Source: Isoetes taiwanensis (taxonomy: Eukaryota > Streptophyta > Lycopodiopsida > Isoetales > Isoetaceae). From it: DNA of 64,000 nt. This document shows positions 53,702-64,000 of this stretch, piece by piece (within the stretch, counting starts at the first letter, position 1; every line of letters begins with the position of its first letter). The position numbers and the translations under genes are program-made. Below the pieces are notes generated by a model. That model was not told the DNA's origin and did not search any database. It was given only the letters and a program-made list of their open reading frames with translations. The stretch lies in NCBI GenBank assembly GCA_021234155.1, contig JAJEKV010000014.1, positions 14,434,494 through 14,498,493 on the forward strand. Reading direction: 5' to 3'.

Positions 53702-54187
53702 CTATAGATATTCCATCCATATCAAAGCCAATCGGGCTGCCTTTGTTCCAACCCAAACATAGTCCGGAAAGCATAGCCTACCACTCCTCCTGCGGCAGAC
53801 TGATAGAATAGCCTTACATCCGAGAATGTACTCTTCGGTGTAAGGCCTCCATCGATTGCATGAATGGTCGACAAGAAACTTATCCGCCTCAAAGAAAGCC
53901 CGAAAGAAAAATGATAGATGCTCCTTGATCACGGCTGTCAAATAACCATGTACGGGCAATGAGTCCTCTAGGCACAGCACATACCATTGGCACAAGAGCT
54001 GAGGATAAAGAAACCTACTTAAAACCCAATTCATTTGCAGGTGCCTGGACCCTGAGATGATATGGGGCCTTGCAAGTTGTGCAATGTGCAAATGCAAATC
54101 CTTCCTGGACACCAAAAATTCAAGTTGGCATTTTAATCTTAAATGTCTCAAAGTATCTCCAACCTTCCTTTGTTCTTGCACAAACAA
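53702..54187 (-). CDS. Unrecognised 161-codon ORF
   Basis: An uninterrupted minus-strand frame, unusually long for this AT-rich stretch. It has a fairly normal residue mix, including several Trp and Cys, and no low complexity or membrane segment. No motif is recognised and nothing around it helps. It could be a piece of a decayed gene or a chance opening. Confidence 0.25.
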   Translation of the reverse strand: MFVQEQRKVGDTLRHLRLKCQLEFLVSRKDLHLHIAQLARPHIISGSRHLQMNWVLSRFLYPQLLCQWYVLCLEDSLPVHGYLTAVIKEHLSFFFRAFFEADKFLVDHSCNRWRPYTEEYILGCKAILSVCRRRSGRLCFPDYVWVGTKAARLALIWMEYL

Positions 54188-54270
54188 ACAACATTTTTAG
54201 GTAAAATGCTAAAAAGATACCACCTTCACAGCTCGCCAATGATCTAAGCATGTCCGATGGACGTACTTTG

Positions 54271-54578
54271 ATGATCCCTTGCACTTGCATGGAGAAATAA
54301 GATCCATGCCTGCGGAAACCACTTGTCATCATAATTGTACATTTATAGGGTAGTGACAATAGACATATAATGATGAGTACTAAAAAAGAAGATATTTGCA
54401 ATTGTGGACAATAGACATATAATGATGATCTCTTGCACTTGCATGGAGAAATAAGATCCCTGCCTACGAAAACCACTTGTCATCATAATTGTACATTTAT
54501 AGGGTAGTGACAATAGACATATAATGATGAGTACTAACAAAGATTGTGGACAAGTAACTAAGCTTAGAATTTGTACGA
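54271..54578. repeat. 154-bp tandem duplication
   Basis: ATGATCCCTTGCACTTGCAT at 54271 recurs with one change at 54425, and the following 150 bp are repeated with few differences, ending at ATAATGATGAGTACTAA. Non-coding. Confidence 0.85.
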
Positions 54579-54899
54579 GCTGGTCTAAAATCTTCTGTTC
54601 ATGCCATTTTACTCCCAAGCATGAAGTGTCCTGGTAGAATCTAGATCACTGAGTGTACAAAGAATTATGTAGTTTCTAGCCGTAATATCTAGCATCCAAG
54701 GTTTTAAAACTTGGTTAAACCCCTTCTTTAATAGAAGTTGATATGTTTAACGTTTAGGTTGAAGGAGGATGTAGAATTGCAAGAAAGGGAGAAAGATACA
54801 AGTGCACCCCTCAGACTAAGAATCCAATAAGACTAACTGTATGTTTCGAGGCGACATCAAGATTGAGGTTGATCCCCTGTGACCGACTTCAAGATCAGC

Positions 54900-56040
54900 A
54901 CTATTTTTGTCCATCGAGCAAAGGGGCAAAAGCTTCACTCTAGAGTTCTGCATCCTGCCTTGGTTGCTAGGGTTCAAACATCGGCAACCCACAACGCATG
55001 AAAGTGACCGCCGCTTTACAGTAACAACATAAGTTTGGAGCGCTTTTTACATATCTTAGGTATATTCTAGCATATACTTAGAATATGTCGAAAACCCCAC
55101 ATGAGCGAGGGTTGTCCCCCTAGGTTTACCTTCTTGGTTTTCTAACCCATATCGGGCTCGTCACCAGTGGCCAAGAGAATTAGAAAATCCAAAAGTTGCT
55201 TTTAATTGTGATCTTGGTTCTTCACTTTCAGCGGCATCGCTATAGCACCGCTTTATCATTTTTCTTTGCAGAGAAAATATTATGGCCCATCCGGAGCAAA
55301 GGGGCAAGAGCTTGACTCTAGAGTTGGTGTGGCGGCTCGGGTTAGGCGCGGTTCAAACATCAAGAACTCCACAACGCTTGGTGACCGCCAGTTTACAGCA
55401 ACAGTAAGTTTGGAGCAGTTTTTTACATATCTTAGGTATATTCTAGCATATACTTAGAATATGCCGAAAACCCCACATGAGCGAGGGTTGTTCCCCTAGG
55501 TTTTCCTTCTTGGTTTTCTAACCCATATCGGGCTCGTCACCAGTGGCCAAGAGAATTAGAAAATCCAAAAAGTTGCTTTTTTAATTGTGATCTTGGTTCT
55601 TCACTTTCAGCGCAGATTGCTATAGCACCGCTATCATTTTTTTCTTTGTAGAGCAAATATTGGCGCGTCCATCCGAGCAAAAGGGCAAGAGCTTCAGCTC
55701 TAGAGTTTCTGTCTGTCTTGCCGGGTTAGGGGTTCAAACATCAAGAACCCACAACGCAGGTGACCGTTTCTTTAAAAGCAACAAATAAGTTTGGGCGCTT
55801 TTTGACATATCTTAGGCATATTCTAGCATATACTTAGAATATGCCGAAAACCCCACATGGTAGGGTTGTCCCCTAGGTTTCCCTTCTTGGTTTTCTAACC
55901 CATATCGGCTCGCCACCGTTGGCCAAGAGAATTAGAAAATCCAAAAAGTTGCTTTTAATTGTGATCTTGGTTCTTCACTTTCATGCGGCACTGCTATAGC
56001 ATCGCCTATCATTTTTCTTGCAGAGCAAATATTGGCGCAG
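54900..56040. repeat. Three tandem copies of a 380-bp unit
   Basis: Units share the order GAGCAAAGGGGCAA, GGTTCAAACATC, ACATATCTTAGG (at 55049, 55425 and 55805), TTCTAGCATATACTTAGAAT, CCCATATCGGGCTCG and TTGTGATCTTGGTTCTTCAC. Spacing is 376 and 380 bp. Each unit contains a small imperfect palindrome (TATTCTA...TAGAATA). There is no coding continuity between copies. Confidence 0.9.
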
Positions 56041-57233
56041 ATATTCTAGTTCTATTATATTCTAAAAGGAATGTGGAGGGTTTGCAATGTTCCGCCGGAT
56101 ATGCCAAAATATGCCATAACAAAATAGGTTCTTTAATTAACAAATCGAATCTATCATTGAATTCCATAAACCGGCTTGTTTGATTTGATTTTTGCCGCTA
56201 ATTGATTCAATCTCGGTGGTGGTCACGGAGTATGCAAAGCAGTGTGTATGTTGATGTTACAACTCTTTGTGATGTATGGCTATGGCAAAGGAAGAAACCG
56301 GACAAGTTTGGAGAAAAATGACTAGTGTTTGCACGGGCGGCAAGGTATCAAAAGCGACCAAGTATACCGGAAAGCAAATTTTACTAAAACAAAACAAAAT
56401 GCTATGACATTCAAGTGACGTGAGGTGAGGCTACCGGTCGAAAAAATGAATGGCAAACAAAAGATCCAAGTTCGGATCTATCCGGTGTATAATATATTGC
56501 TCTAGGATCTTCTAACAGAGCATGTTTCTAGACTAGAGTCATTGATTTGTAAAATGCTAATGGTTATATGAATGGATATTGCTTGAATGGACTTATGGGT
56601 GGTTCACATGGAGAAGAGAAGCCCCGCTACCGAGTTCTAGCAGAAGTCATTGAAAAAAATCAAAGACTGGGTCAGCCTACGCAAGTTGGAGAGGGCTGAT
56701 TTTCTAAAACGGGGCTGAAACATTTTTGCCTCAGCCCAAGTTTGACTTTTAAGCCTTCGCGACTTGGTCCATGTGAACCCAAAGATTAAATAACTATAGA
56801 AGGGCATACAAAATAGATGGCCATAAAAGATAATTTTTATATGCACTCCTCAAAGCCTTGCAATCTCCCTGCAAAATAAGTATTCTCTCTACTATCTATG
56901 CCTCCTTCAAGGTTGTAGGCTATTAGTCAGATCTTATGTTCTAAGGGTTTTGAATGGACTAGTAACGGTGCCCAGCATTGCTGGGCATAAGTTAAGAACT
57001 TGTGAATGATGTTCATGATGAGACACCCTAATGGATTGGTCTTAGCTCAGTACTCCTTTCTATAAGAATCTCTAACACTTACGCAAAATTCTGGAATAAT
57101 TTTTAAAAACATAACGTACTCTAATGCTCTTTCCTTTTGCTCCAGTCTTTAATCTCTGATAACATAATAACGATCCTCCATGTTGAAGTAAAGTACCATC
57201 TTTGCACTTAGAAGATTACTCTCTTTGCACTTA
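56041..57233. other. No gene seen
   Basis: Short frames only. A 16-bp direct repeat (TTTGCACTTAGAAGAT) occurs at 57201 and 57224, just before the gypsy element. Confidence 0.5.
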
Positions 57234-57238
57234 GAAGA

Positions 57239-57726
57239 TGTAATGGATCTTGGCTTACAAGATGCCACAAAGCGCATCAATCTACACCTTCCTCCTCAGC
57301 CCTCGGGATCCCTGATCCCCCCACGGTGTTGCAGTCTTCCTTGAAGACTTAGATTGATGTTTGCAATCAGATTTTTGCCCAAGAACTTGCTTACAGCAGG
57401 TTTACAGCAGGCTGCCCACTTCAAGAGAAGATGGGTCTTATATACAGAGCCCCAAACTGGGATATGAAGGGCCCCCCCTGAAGCCCAAGGGCCTATTTGG
57501 CCAAATCGGTCCATCTCCTAGTTTCTAGATCCCTCTTGGGATCAAAGACCTCTAAAAGGGGGGATTCGTGAGGCTGCCCATGCCACAGCCCAGCCCCATG
57601 GCTGTTGGCTTGCCCACCCAATCGGGCCATGCCACCTCACCTCTTTAATGAGGGATTTGTTTGCATAGCTAAGGATTTTTAATTTAGTTTACCTTTTGCC
57701 CCATGTATCTTAACATGTTCATAACA
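57239..57726 (-). repeat. gypsy 3' LTR (left on + strand)
   Basis: Starts TGTAATGGATCTTGG and ends TTCATAACA on the plus strand. It matches 63122-63611 with scattered substitutions and a small indel near 57547. Confidence 0.95.
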
Positions 57727-57740
57727 TACCTCCCCCTTTC
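57727..57740 (-). promoter_or_regulatory. gypsy polypurine tract
   Basis: The minus strand reads GAAAGGGGGAGGTA directly before the 3' LTR, the site that primes plus-strand DNA synthesis. Confidence 0.85.
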
Positions 57741-57989
57741 AAATCCTTGGTCCCCAAGGATTGTGGGAGTGTATTTCGAAACCTATTCCCTGGGTCACCT
57801 TGTGACCACAGTTTCGTCATCTAGTCCCTTCAGAAACCCGTTCCCCGGGTCACCTCGTGACCATGGTTTCATAGCTCATAGTTTGCAGACGTCCTTACTT
57901 GCCATCCCTGATGCAAGCCCATGACTTATTGTACTAGGTAACTAACCTCACATTGACTCAGCTAATCTTTCCGTGGCCTCCACGGATTT

Positions 57990-58110
57990 TGAGTTAAATG
58001 AGGGTTTTGCTGCGAAGATACTTCTTCACTCTCCCATGTGGCCTCGGAGAGTGATTGACCTCGCCACAAAATCAAGTACTTCGCAATATCTCTATTGCGC
58101 AGACTTCGAA
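57990..58110 (-). pseudogene. gypsy chromodomain, out of frame
   Basis: One frame away from the integrase tail the minus strand reads RSLRNRDIAKYLILWRGQSL and SEATWESEE, matching the YLIxWxGxxxxEATWE core of integrase chromodomains that guide insertion. It places the element among the plant chromoviruses. Confidence 0.75.
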
Positions 58111-59477
58111 TGCGAAAGTGTCTAGAATCGCCTCAGGAGTTACCTCAGAGCTAAGGGCTAGGGGTATTGTCGCTGGAGCAATTACATTGTCCGTGGACAA
58201 TATTGCTTTCTTGAGTTGGCTTACATGGAATACAAGATGCACTCCTATTCCATCTGGAAGCTCCAACTCATATCTTTGTCTCATTGATCCTTCTTAACAC
58301 TTTGAAGGGTTCAAAGATATCGGGGCGCCAATTTGGGAATCTTTCCCTTGACTAGTGGCTTCAAGGTCCCAACCTTGAGTGCCGAGGGGTAGACTATTCA
58401 GAAGAATGCATATTCACCTTCCTTGAAGGTTACCTCTATGATGTTTGTTGGCATTTAGTCCGGCTCGATCTTGAGCCTTCTTTAGGTTGGCCCTACATTG
58501 ATATAATATGGCTTGCATATCTTCCAACATATGGATAGCCGTGATCGGTTTTCAAGGCTTGGTTAGTCCCAAAGATATGACCTTGGGTTTCTACCGCCAT
58601 TGCCATAAAGGGGCTCATTTTGGTTCCTGTATGGTATGCATTGTTGTGTTTAACTCCACAAAGGGCAAATATTCCTCCCACTTGGACTATTTTTTCAAAC
58701 ACAAAACTTCTTAACATATCCTCCCGGATCATGTAAATTGCTTGGTTTGTCCATCGGTTTGAGGGTGGTTTCCACTACTCATACCGAGGCTTACTCCTCA
58801 ACCCTCTCATGAAATCTTTCCAAAAGTGCCCTGTGAATTTGGAGTCTCAATCGCCACAATTCTTTCGTGGCAGATCAAACATAGGGTACACCAAGCGTAG
58901 GTACTCTTTGGCCACATCCTGTCCAGTAGCATCACCCCGTAATGCTAAGAACTTTGCATACTTTGTTAGACAATCAACCATCACTAGCACTTGGGTGTGT
59001 TGTCGATTGGAACGTGGGAGTGCAACTATGAAATCCATACTTATGCATTCCCACCTTTCAAAGGTATGGGCAACGGTTGTAATAATCGGCTTTTGCCATG
59101 ATCCGTTTTTACCGCCTGACATACCGGGCACTGTGATACATAAGATTTTACATCTTGTTTCATACCAGGCCAAAAGAATTGTCTTTTAATCAATTCGTAT
59201 GTCTTCCACTCCCCCCGTGCCCTGCTTGCGGGGTATTATGGAATTCATACAGAATCTCCGTCCTAAGATTCTCTACTAAGGGAACATAAATGCGTCCCTT
59301 ATAGAACCATAAACCATCATTTTGCGTCTAGCGAGAACCTTCTCTTTTGGTTAGATCTTGATCCTTCTCATACAAATCCTCGATTTGTTGGAAGTTTATC
59401 CCATTTTAGAGATGCCATTCCATTAATTGGAAAGTGCATCTGCAGAATGGGGTTATCTTTCGAGGGGTGTGTCAATT
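58110..59477 (-). pseudogene. gypsy integrase, frameshifted
   Basis: Downstream of the retroinsertion the minus strand carries LWFYKGRIYVPLVENLRTEI followed by LYEFHNTPQAGHGG (zinc-binding H2C2 region, about 59310-59215). WECISMDFIVALPRS and VLVMVDCLTKYAKFLAL (core, about 59060-58950) follow, then LRSFVFEKIVQW, and the C-terminal YELELPDGIGVHLVFHVSQL with KKAI (about 58275-58200). Several frames are needed to read it. The PxxVFHVSQLK ending is typical of chromovirus integrases. Confidence 0.8.
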
Positions 59478-59776
59478 CTTTTTTTTTTTTTTTTTTTTTT
59501 TTTTGGAGGTAAGGTGTTTTTCTATTCATAAAGATGATTTACATTATTCCTAAGTATACTATCAGTAGTATACTTATGTAGCATAATGTCGCATAATATC
59601 AGATACACATTCCTCAAGGGAGGATTGTGAACAAAATTACAGTCTAAGACTGATATAAGTTAAGTGAAAGTACTCAAAAATATACGAGAACTATCAAAAA
59701 ACTAAAGTTTTGTAGGCTATCGGCCAGGCCTCAATCGTCCTCAGTAAGGTGAGATCAGAAACTCGTTTCTTCCCAA
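59478..59776 (-). mobile_element. LINE-I: 299-bp poly(A)-tailed retroinsertion in the gypsy RNase H
   Basis: GGTGTGTCAATT flanks it (59466-59477 and 59777-59788). A T run of about 25 at the left edge is the poly(A) tail of a minus-strand insertion, preceded by ACACCTTACCTCC, nearly the same 3' end as LINE-H. It contains a small inverted repeat (AGTATACTACTGATAGTATA). There is no coding frame: a short, 5'-truncated LINE or a SINE that shares a LINE tail. Confidence 0.85.
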
Positions 59777-59800
59777 GGTGTGTCAATTTCAAAGTGAAAC

Positions 59801-62548
59801 TCATGTAAGAAATCTAACCCGGTTTGCCAATGCGGGACTTATTTCTGCTTGACTTTGCAGAAATTTCAATGGTTTATGATCAGTGAACACAATAAACTTG
59901 CGTGGCTCCTTATTGGTCCCTGACCTTAAGTAATGCCGCCAAGTTTTTAAGGCATGAACTATAGCCAACAACTCTTGTTCATATGTGGCATAATTCTTTT
60001 CTGCCGGGTTTAATTTGCGACTCTCATAAGCCACAACATGCCCTTGTTGCATTAGAACTGCTCCCAGAGCTTGTCCACATGCATCCGTGTAAACTTCAAA
60101 GGGCAAATTTAAATCCAGAATTTGTAGAATTGGTTCACTTGAAAGTAAACCCTTGATTCGTTCAAAGGCTATCTTTTGTTCCTTTCCCCATACAAAGGGT
60201 TGCTCTTTCTTAAGTAGGTCTGTAAGGGGGGTAGCCACCTTTGAAAACTTTGGAATGAATTTCCCATAATAAGTGGCTAAACCTAGAAAACTCCTTACAT
60301 CCGGAACATCTATAAGTTCTGGCCATTCTCTTATGGCTCGTACTTTGTCTGGATCTGGGGCCAAGCCCTTCTCCGAGACTATATGTCCGAGGTATGCTAC
60401 TTCCTGTTTTAGGAATTCACATTTGGAGATTTTGGCATAAAGTTTGTGCTCCCGGACCTTTTCCAAGTGTTCCAAATGCTCCTCCTTACTCCTTGAGTAA
60501 ATCAGGATATCATCCAGGAATATTTGGATAAATTTGTCTAAATACCCTTGAAAGACAGTATTCATCAGCCGCATAAACGTGGCTGGGGCATTTGTTAATC
60601 CAAAGGGCATGACCACAAATTCAAAATGCCCTTGGTTGGTTCGAAAGGCCATTTTGGGTTCATCCCCTTCCCTAATGCTAATTTGATGATATCCACTTCT
60701 TAGGTCGATCTTGGAGAAATATTTTGCTCCCACTAATCGAGCCATGATATCATCAATTCTAGGCATGGGGTAGCGATCTTTAATAGTGGCTTTATTCAAA
60801 GCCCTATAATCGATACACATGCGCATGTTCCCATCCTTTTTCTTTACAAGAATGACAGGCGCCCCAAATGGTGACTTTCTAGGCCTTATGAAACCTTTTT
60901 GGAGCAATTCTTGAATTTGTCTTTTAACTTCTTCTTGCTCCAGGGGGCTAAGTCTATATGGCGCCCTGGCCACTGGCTTAGTTCCTGGTTCCAAATCTAT
61001 CTCATGGGAGATTTCTCTTAATGGTACTCCTTCCGGGAGTTCTTCCGGGAACACATCCCTATATTCATTAAGCAAACTCTCAAGCTTGTCATCCTTGTCC
61101 ATAGCATTTATTTGCTTTGAATCTATGGAGGAGTCAAGAACATAGACAAGATATTTTTCATTAATGTTGGAACGGAAACAACGTTTGGCTTGCATAGCTG
61201 TTATTAACTTGGGGGAAACTACGTAAGGAGTACCCTGAAGGGTAATTTCCTTCCCTCCTTTAGAAATAACTAACAAGTGTTTTTTCCAATCAATAGGAGG
61301 ATTAACCATTTGAAGCCATTTGATACCCATTACCACATCAAATCTGGTCAGTTTTGACAAGTCAAAACTCATTGTTTCCTCATAATCCCCAATGGTCAAG
61401 TGCACACCAGCCACCCCGTGGCTCCAATGCTGAACCTGTTTCCCAGCTTCAGTCTCAATTTCGTATGGTGCCACTTGAACCAATTCCATGTTTAGTTCTT
61501 GTGCTAAGTCTGCAGAAATGAAATTGTCAGTACTCCCAGAGTCAACAAGAACAATAACATTTCTATTATTTATTTTTCCAAGTAAACGGATAACTTGCCC
61601 GGCAAAGTTATCTTCCTTACTTACCGAACTGGGCTCCCCCCGAGCTTTGGCGGAGAGTTGCTTGGTTCCTCCTTCAACCTGCTTGGTTGTAGCGGCCATC
61701 GCCTTCTTGTCCTTATGGGGTTTTGGGCAATCCCTGGCCATATGCCCTTTTGCACCACAATTGTAGCAAGCAAACGGCTTAGTGGATTTCTTCCCTGAAG
61801 AGGCATCCCCTTTGCCTTTATCATTGCTTGGAGGGTTAACTTGGGCTACTCTAGCCCTTTTATTCGACCCTCCTTGCTTATTTTCAAGTTTTCTTTGCTT
61901 CCATTCTTGGAAGCAACGAGCTTTCTTGCTCTCTTCCTCCCCCTCCTCCCTTGGGGAGCTTGCTAATGTGCGTACTAGGGACACGGCAGACTCAAAATCC
62001 CCTGGATTTACCTGCCTAATGTGTGCCCTAAGGCTACGATCTTTAAGCCCATCTTCAAAATAACTAACTTGCATCCATGTTGGCATATCCTTGATCCTTG
62101 CAAATACACCTCTCAAAGTGTTGATGTATTGTTGTAAGGTGCCTGTTTGTCGGATGCTTTTAAGCTGGATCAGCGCATGATGTTCATCATGGTGAGGGGC
62201 ATATTCTTGCTTAAAGAATTTGCAAAAGTCTGCCCAACTATTTATCTCTACTCCTCTCCCCATGAGGATCCCCCACCAAGAAGCAACAGCCCCTCGCAAC
62301 TGGAGAGCAGCATGCAGCACCCTGGCTGCATCTCCCTTCTTAGTGGCTCGAAAATAAGTTTCCAACCAGTTAAGCCATTGAATGGCTTGTTCTGCTGACT
62401 CTGTGCCACAGAATTCAGGATGATCTCTTTTTTCTAGCCCCTTAACCTCCTCAAGAGACAAGGCTGCTAGAACTTCTACTCCCTCAGTGTGATCATCCAT
62501 TGTCCTAGTTCCAGCTCCTTGAGCTTGGCTAGTTTGGTTTGCAACCAT
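59801..62548 (-). pseudogene. gypsy gag-protease-RT-RNase H frame (915 codons)
   Basis: In order: retrotransposon gag core (residues about 60-190, with [20 protein letters not shown]), [14 protein letters not shown] knuckle (about 260-273), aspartic protease [13 protein letters not shown] (about 330), and RT with [42 protein letters not shown] and FLDDILIYS (about 676). The RNase H part has [30 protein letters not shown] and [11 protein letters not shown] (about 890). Three to four residues are missing after HLEHLEKV. The frame ends at ANRVRFLT by a shift; the next codons ([12 protein letters not shown]) lie one frame off, just before the retroinsertion at 59478-59776. Confidence 0.9.
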
Positions 62549-62581
62549 AGTTGGGTTTACACGAGAGGGGTTTGCTTGGGT

Positions 62582-63076
62582 TTAGACCCTTTCCCGGGCT
62601 CCCTGTGCCTGGTTAACTTGGGCTCCCTGAGCCTGGTTAGGTCCCCCATTGGCATTGGTGCCCCCTGGGCCACTTGCCAATAATCGGGCTATGGTGTCAA
62701 ACAATTTCTTCTCTCTTTCTGCTGCATCATTAGCTTGCTTGGTTAACTGAAGTTGCAAACTCTTGAGCAATTGGTTAGTATGTGCTTGCTCAATTTTTGT
62801 TTCTGCGACCTGCCCCATTAATTCACGGATTCTTGCTTTGGCATCATGGATTGGTGCTTTGGCTTCCAACCCTTCCGGTGTGAATGGGGAATCATGGGCT
62901 GCCAGTTCTTCTTCCTGATCGTGCTCTTGCTGATTATCCAATCCTTCCTGACGGAATTTAGAGGTGAGCTCATCTAATTCCCTCACCTCTTCTTCTGTAG
63001 GAGCAAGCTCATCAAGAAGGTCTTCTCCTTCTTCTAGGATAAGGGAAGCCAAGCCCATAAGGGAATCTTCTGCCAT
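62582..63076 (-). pseudogene. gypsy gag N-terminal region, cut from the main frame by one stop
   Basis: A 164-codon frame beginning MAEDSLMGLASLILEEGED, 33 codons after the primer site, with an acidic first half and a coiled-coil-like stretch (AETKIEQAHTNQLLKSLQLQ). It ends at ARERV followed by TAA (62579-62581). The main gag-pol frame continues in the same phase ([11 protein letters not shown], then Met at 62548). The two were most likely one open frame, so this is a single nonsense mutation, though a natural stop with reinitiation cannot be ruled out. Confidence 0.75.
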
Positions 63077-63108
63077 GATTTACTTCTCCATATCAGCCCC
63101 AAACTCAG

Positions 63109-63120
63109 GCTCTGATACCA
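63109..63120 (-). promoter_or_regulatory. gypsy primer binding site
   Basis: The minus strand reads TGGTATCAGAGC one base after the 5' LTR, the initiator-Met tRNA complement. Confidence 0.9.
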
Positions 63121-63121
63121 A

Positions 63122-63611
63122 TGTAATGGATCTTGGCTTACAAGAGGCCACAAAGCGCATCAATCTACACCTTCCTCCTCAGCCCTCGGGATCCCTGATC
63201 CCCCCATGGTGTTGCAGTCTTCCTTGAAGACTTAGATTGATGTTTGCAATCAGATTTTTGCCCAAGAACTTGCTTACAGCAGGTTTACAGCAGGCTGCCC
63301 ACTTCAAGAGAAGATGGGTCTTATATACAGAGCCCCAAACTGGGATATGAAGGGCTCCCCCTGAAGTCCAAGGGGCTTTTTGGACAAATCGGTCCATCTC
63401 CTAGCTTCTAGATCCCTCTTGGGATCAAATCGACCTCTGAAAGGGGGGATTCGTGAGGCTGCCCATGCCACAGCCCAGCCCCATGGCTGTTGACTTGCCC
63501 ACCCAATCGGGCCATGCCACCTCACCTCTTTAATGAGGGATTTGTTTGCATAGCTAAGGATTTTTAATTTAGTTTACCTTTTGCCCCATGTATCTTAACA
63601 TGTTCATAACA
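63122..63611 (-). repeat. gypsy 5' LTR (right on + strand)
   Basis: Partner of 57239-57726, on the promoter side of the minus-strand element. The plus-strand end ATAACA is followed directly by the target duplication GAAGA. Confidence 0.95.
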
Positions 63612-63616
63612 GAAGA

Positions 63617-64000
63617 TCAAGGTACACTATGTTGTTTGTGACGTTCCACGTATTTGTACGCCTTTTTAAGTATAAATACATGACACGTGACTATGAATAA
63701 TTAAGGGCACATTAATTATTCATAAGCTAAGGTTAGCTATGTTAATTATTAATTATTAAAGTGGAAACATAACCCAAAACCCTAATTCGAATTTAGGGCT
63801 TAACCTAATATTAAAGGGGGCTAAAATATCAAATTAGTTACTATTAGCCAACCCAGAGTTGCCACCTGGCCCAAATCGATTGGGCAAGAGAGAGTTGTTA
63901 ACTTCGAACCCAAATTGGGGTTTTACAACCCCATTTGCCCCAATTCGAATTGGGGGAGATTGGTGGAGGAAGGAAGGAAGGAAGGAAGAAATTTTTAACG
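63617..64000. other. Right flank: AT-rich DNA with small palindromes
   Basis: No gene seen. It holds the perfect palindrome CCCCAATTCGAATTGGGG (63938-63955) and a (GGAA)n run near 63967-63988. The sequence before 63900 looks like intergenic DNA. Confidence 0.5.

Larger units (their letters stand above)
57239..63611 (-). mobile_element. Complete Ty3/gypsy chromovirus retrotransposon
   Basis: Two LTRs of about 490 bp with TG...CA ends enclose primer site, gag, protease, reverse transcriptase, RNase H, integrase, chromodomain and polypurine tract in gypsy order on the minus strand. GAAGA flanks it on both sides (57234-57238 and 63612-63616), a perfect 5-bp target duplication. The LTRs differ at roughly a dozen positions by eye. 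Stops and shifts in the coding region and a 299-bp retroinsertion in RNase H make it non-autonomous. The target duplication shows it inserted as a unit and has not recombined. Confidence 0.95.

Noticed and set aside
61488-63227. Plus-strand frames of 64-93 codons across the gypsy gag
   Set aside because: They mirror the minus-strand gag-pol frame and show no domain.
63776-63787. Telomere-like AACCCTAA word
   Set aside because: A single occurrence, no array; common by chance in AT-rich plant DNA.

Overview
This window is plant nuclear DNA from a large, transposon-packed genome. The evidence is plant-only gene remains (chloroplast-type glutamyl-tRNA reductase with a transit-peptide exon, a plastid polyprotein-type EF-Ts, a type III polyketide synthase fragment) and plant Ty1/copia, Ty3/gypsy and L1 LINEs with initiator-Met primer sites. 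A second LINE lineage (LINE-A, LINE-B) with a jockey/L1-like tail fits a non-flowering plant (fern, lycophyte or gymnosperm) better than an angiosperm, but the sequence does not settle the species. Nearly all coding sequence is transposon-derived or broken. The only nearly intact non-transposon-like gene is a 407-codon ORF of unknown function at 13.3-14.5 kb, with a broken paralogue at 51.7-52.8 kb.

Layout. 1-3.9 kb: LINE-A. 4.0-6.8 kb: first arm of a long inverted repeat (GA/CT-rich repeat, short TIR element, LINE-C ORF1 remnant). 7.9-8.5 kb: LINE-B tail. 8.9-11.4 kb: EF-Ts pseudogene running into an 850-bp tandem duplication. 13.2-14.5 kb: unknown gene 1. 14.9-17.2 kb: a MITE and a truncated copia. 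17.2-26.8 kb: second arm of the inverted repeat, split by two retroelements, one of them a strikingly GC-rich LINE. 26.9-40.6 kb: glutamyl-tRNA reductase (HEMA) pseudogene on the minus strand. Its last exon is split by an 11.4-kb LINE (LINE-F), which itself carries a 2.8-kb TIR transposon with a captured polyketide synthase fragment and a second LINE tail. 39.6-47.9 kb: tandem duplication of a 3.4-kb unit holding HEMA exons 1-2, a hairpin MITE and a CACTA-type terminus. 49.3-51.2 kb: probable non-autonomous copia-like element. 51.4-53.4 kb: unknown gene 2 (broken) between two MITEs. 54.3-56.0 kb: tandem repeats. 57.2-63.6 kb: a complete Ty3/gypsy chromovirus with matching LTRs and a 5-bp target duplication.

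How it fits together. No operon or pathway is present. The informative structure is a nested insertion history that can be read from target-site duplications. The best candidates for something undescribed are the two-member unknown gene family with its shared MITE, the TIR element that captured a polyketide synthase fragment, the GC-rich LINE with an AAGG tail, and the fragmented GA-rich repeat. All assignments come from reading motifs by eye; none was checked against a database.
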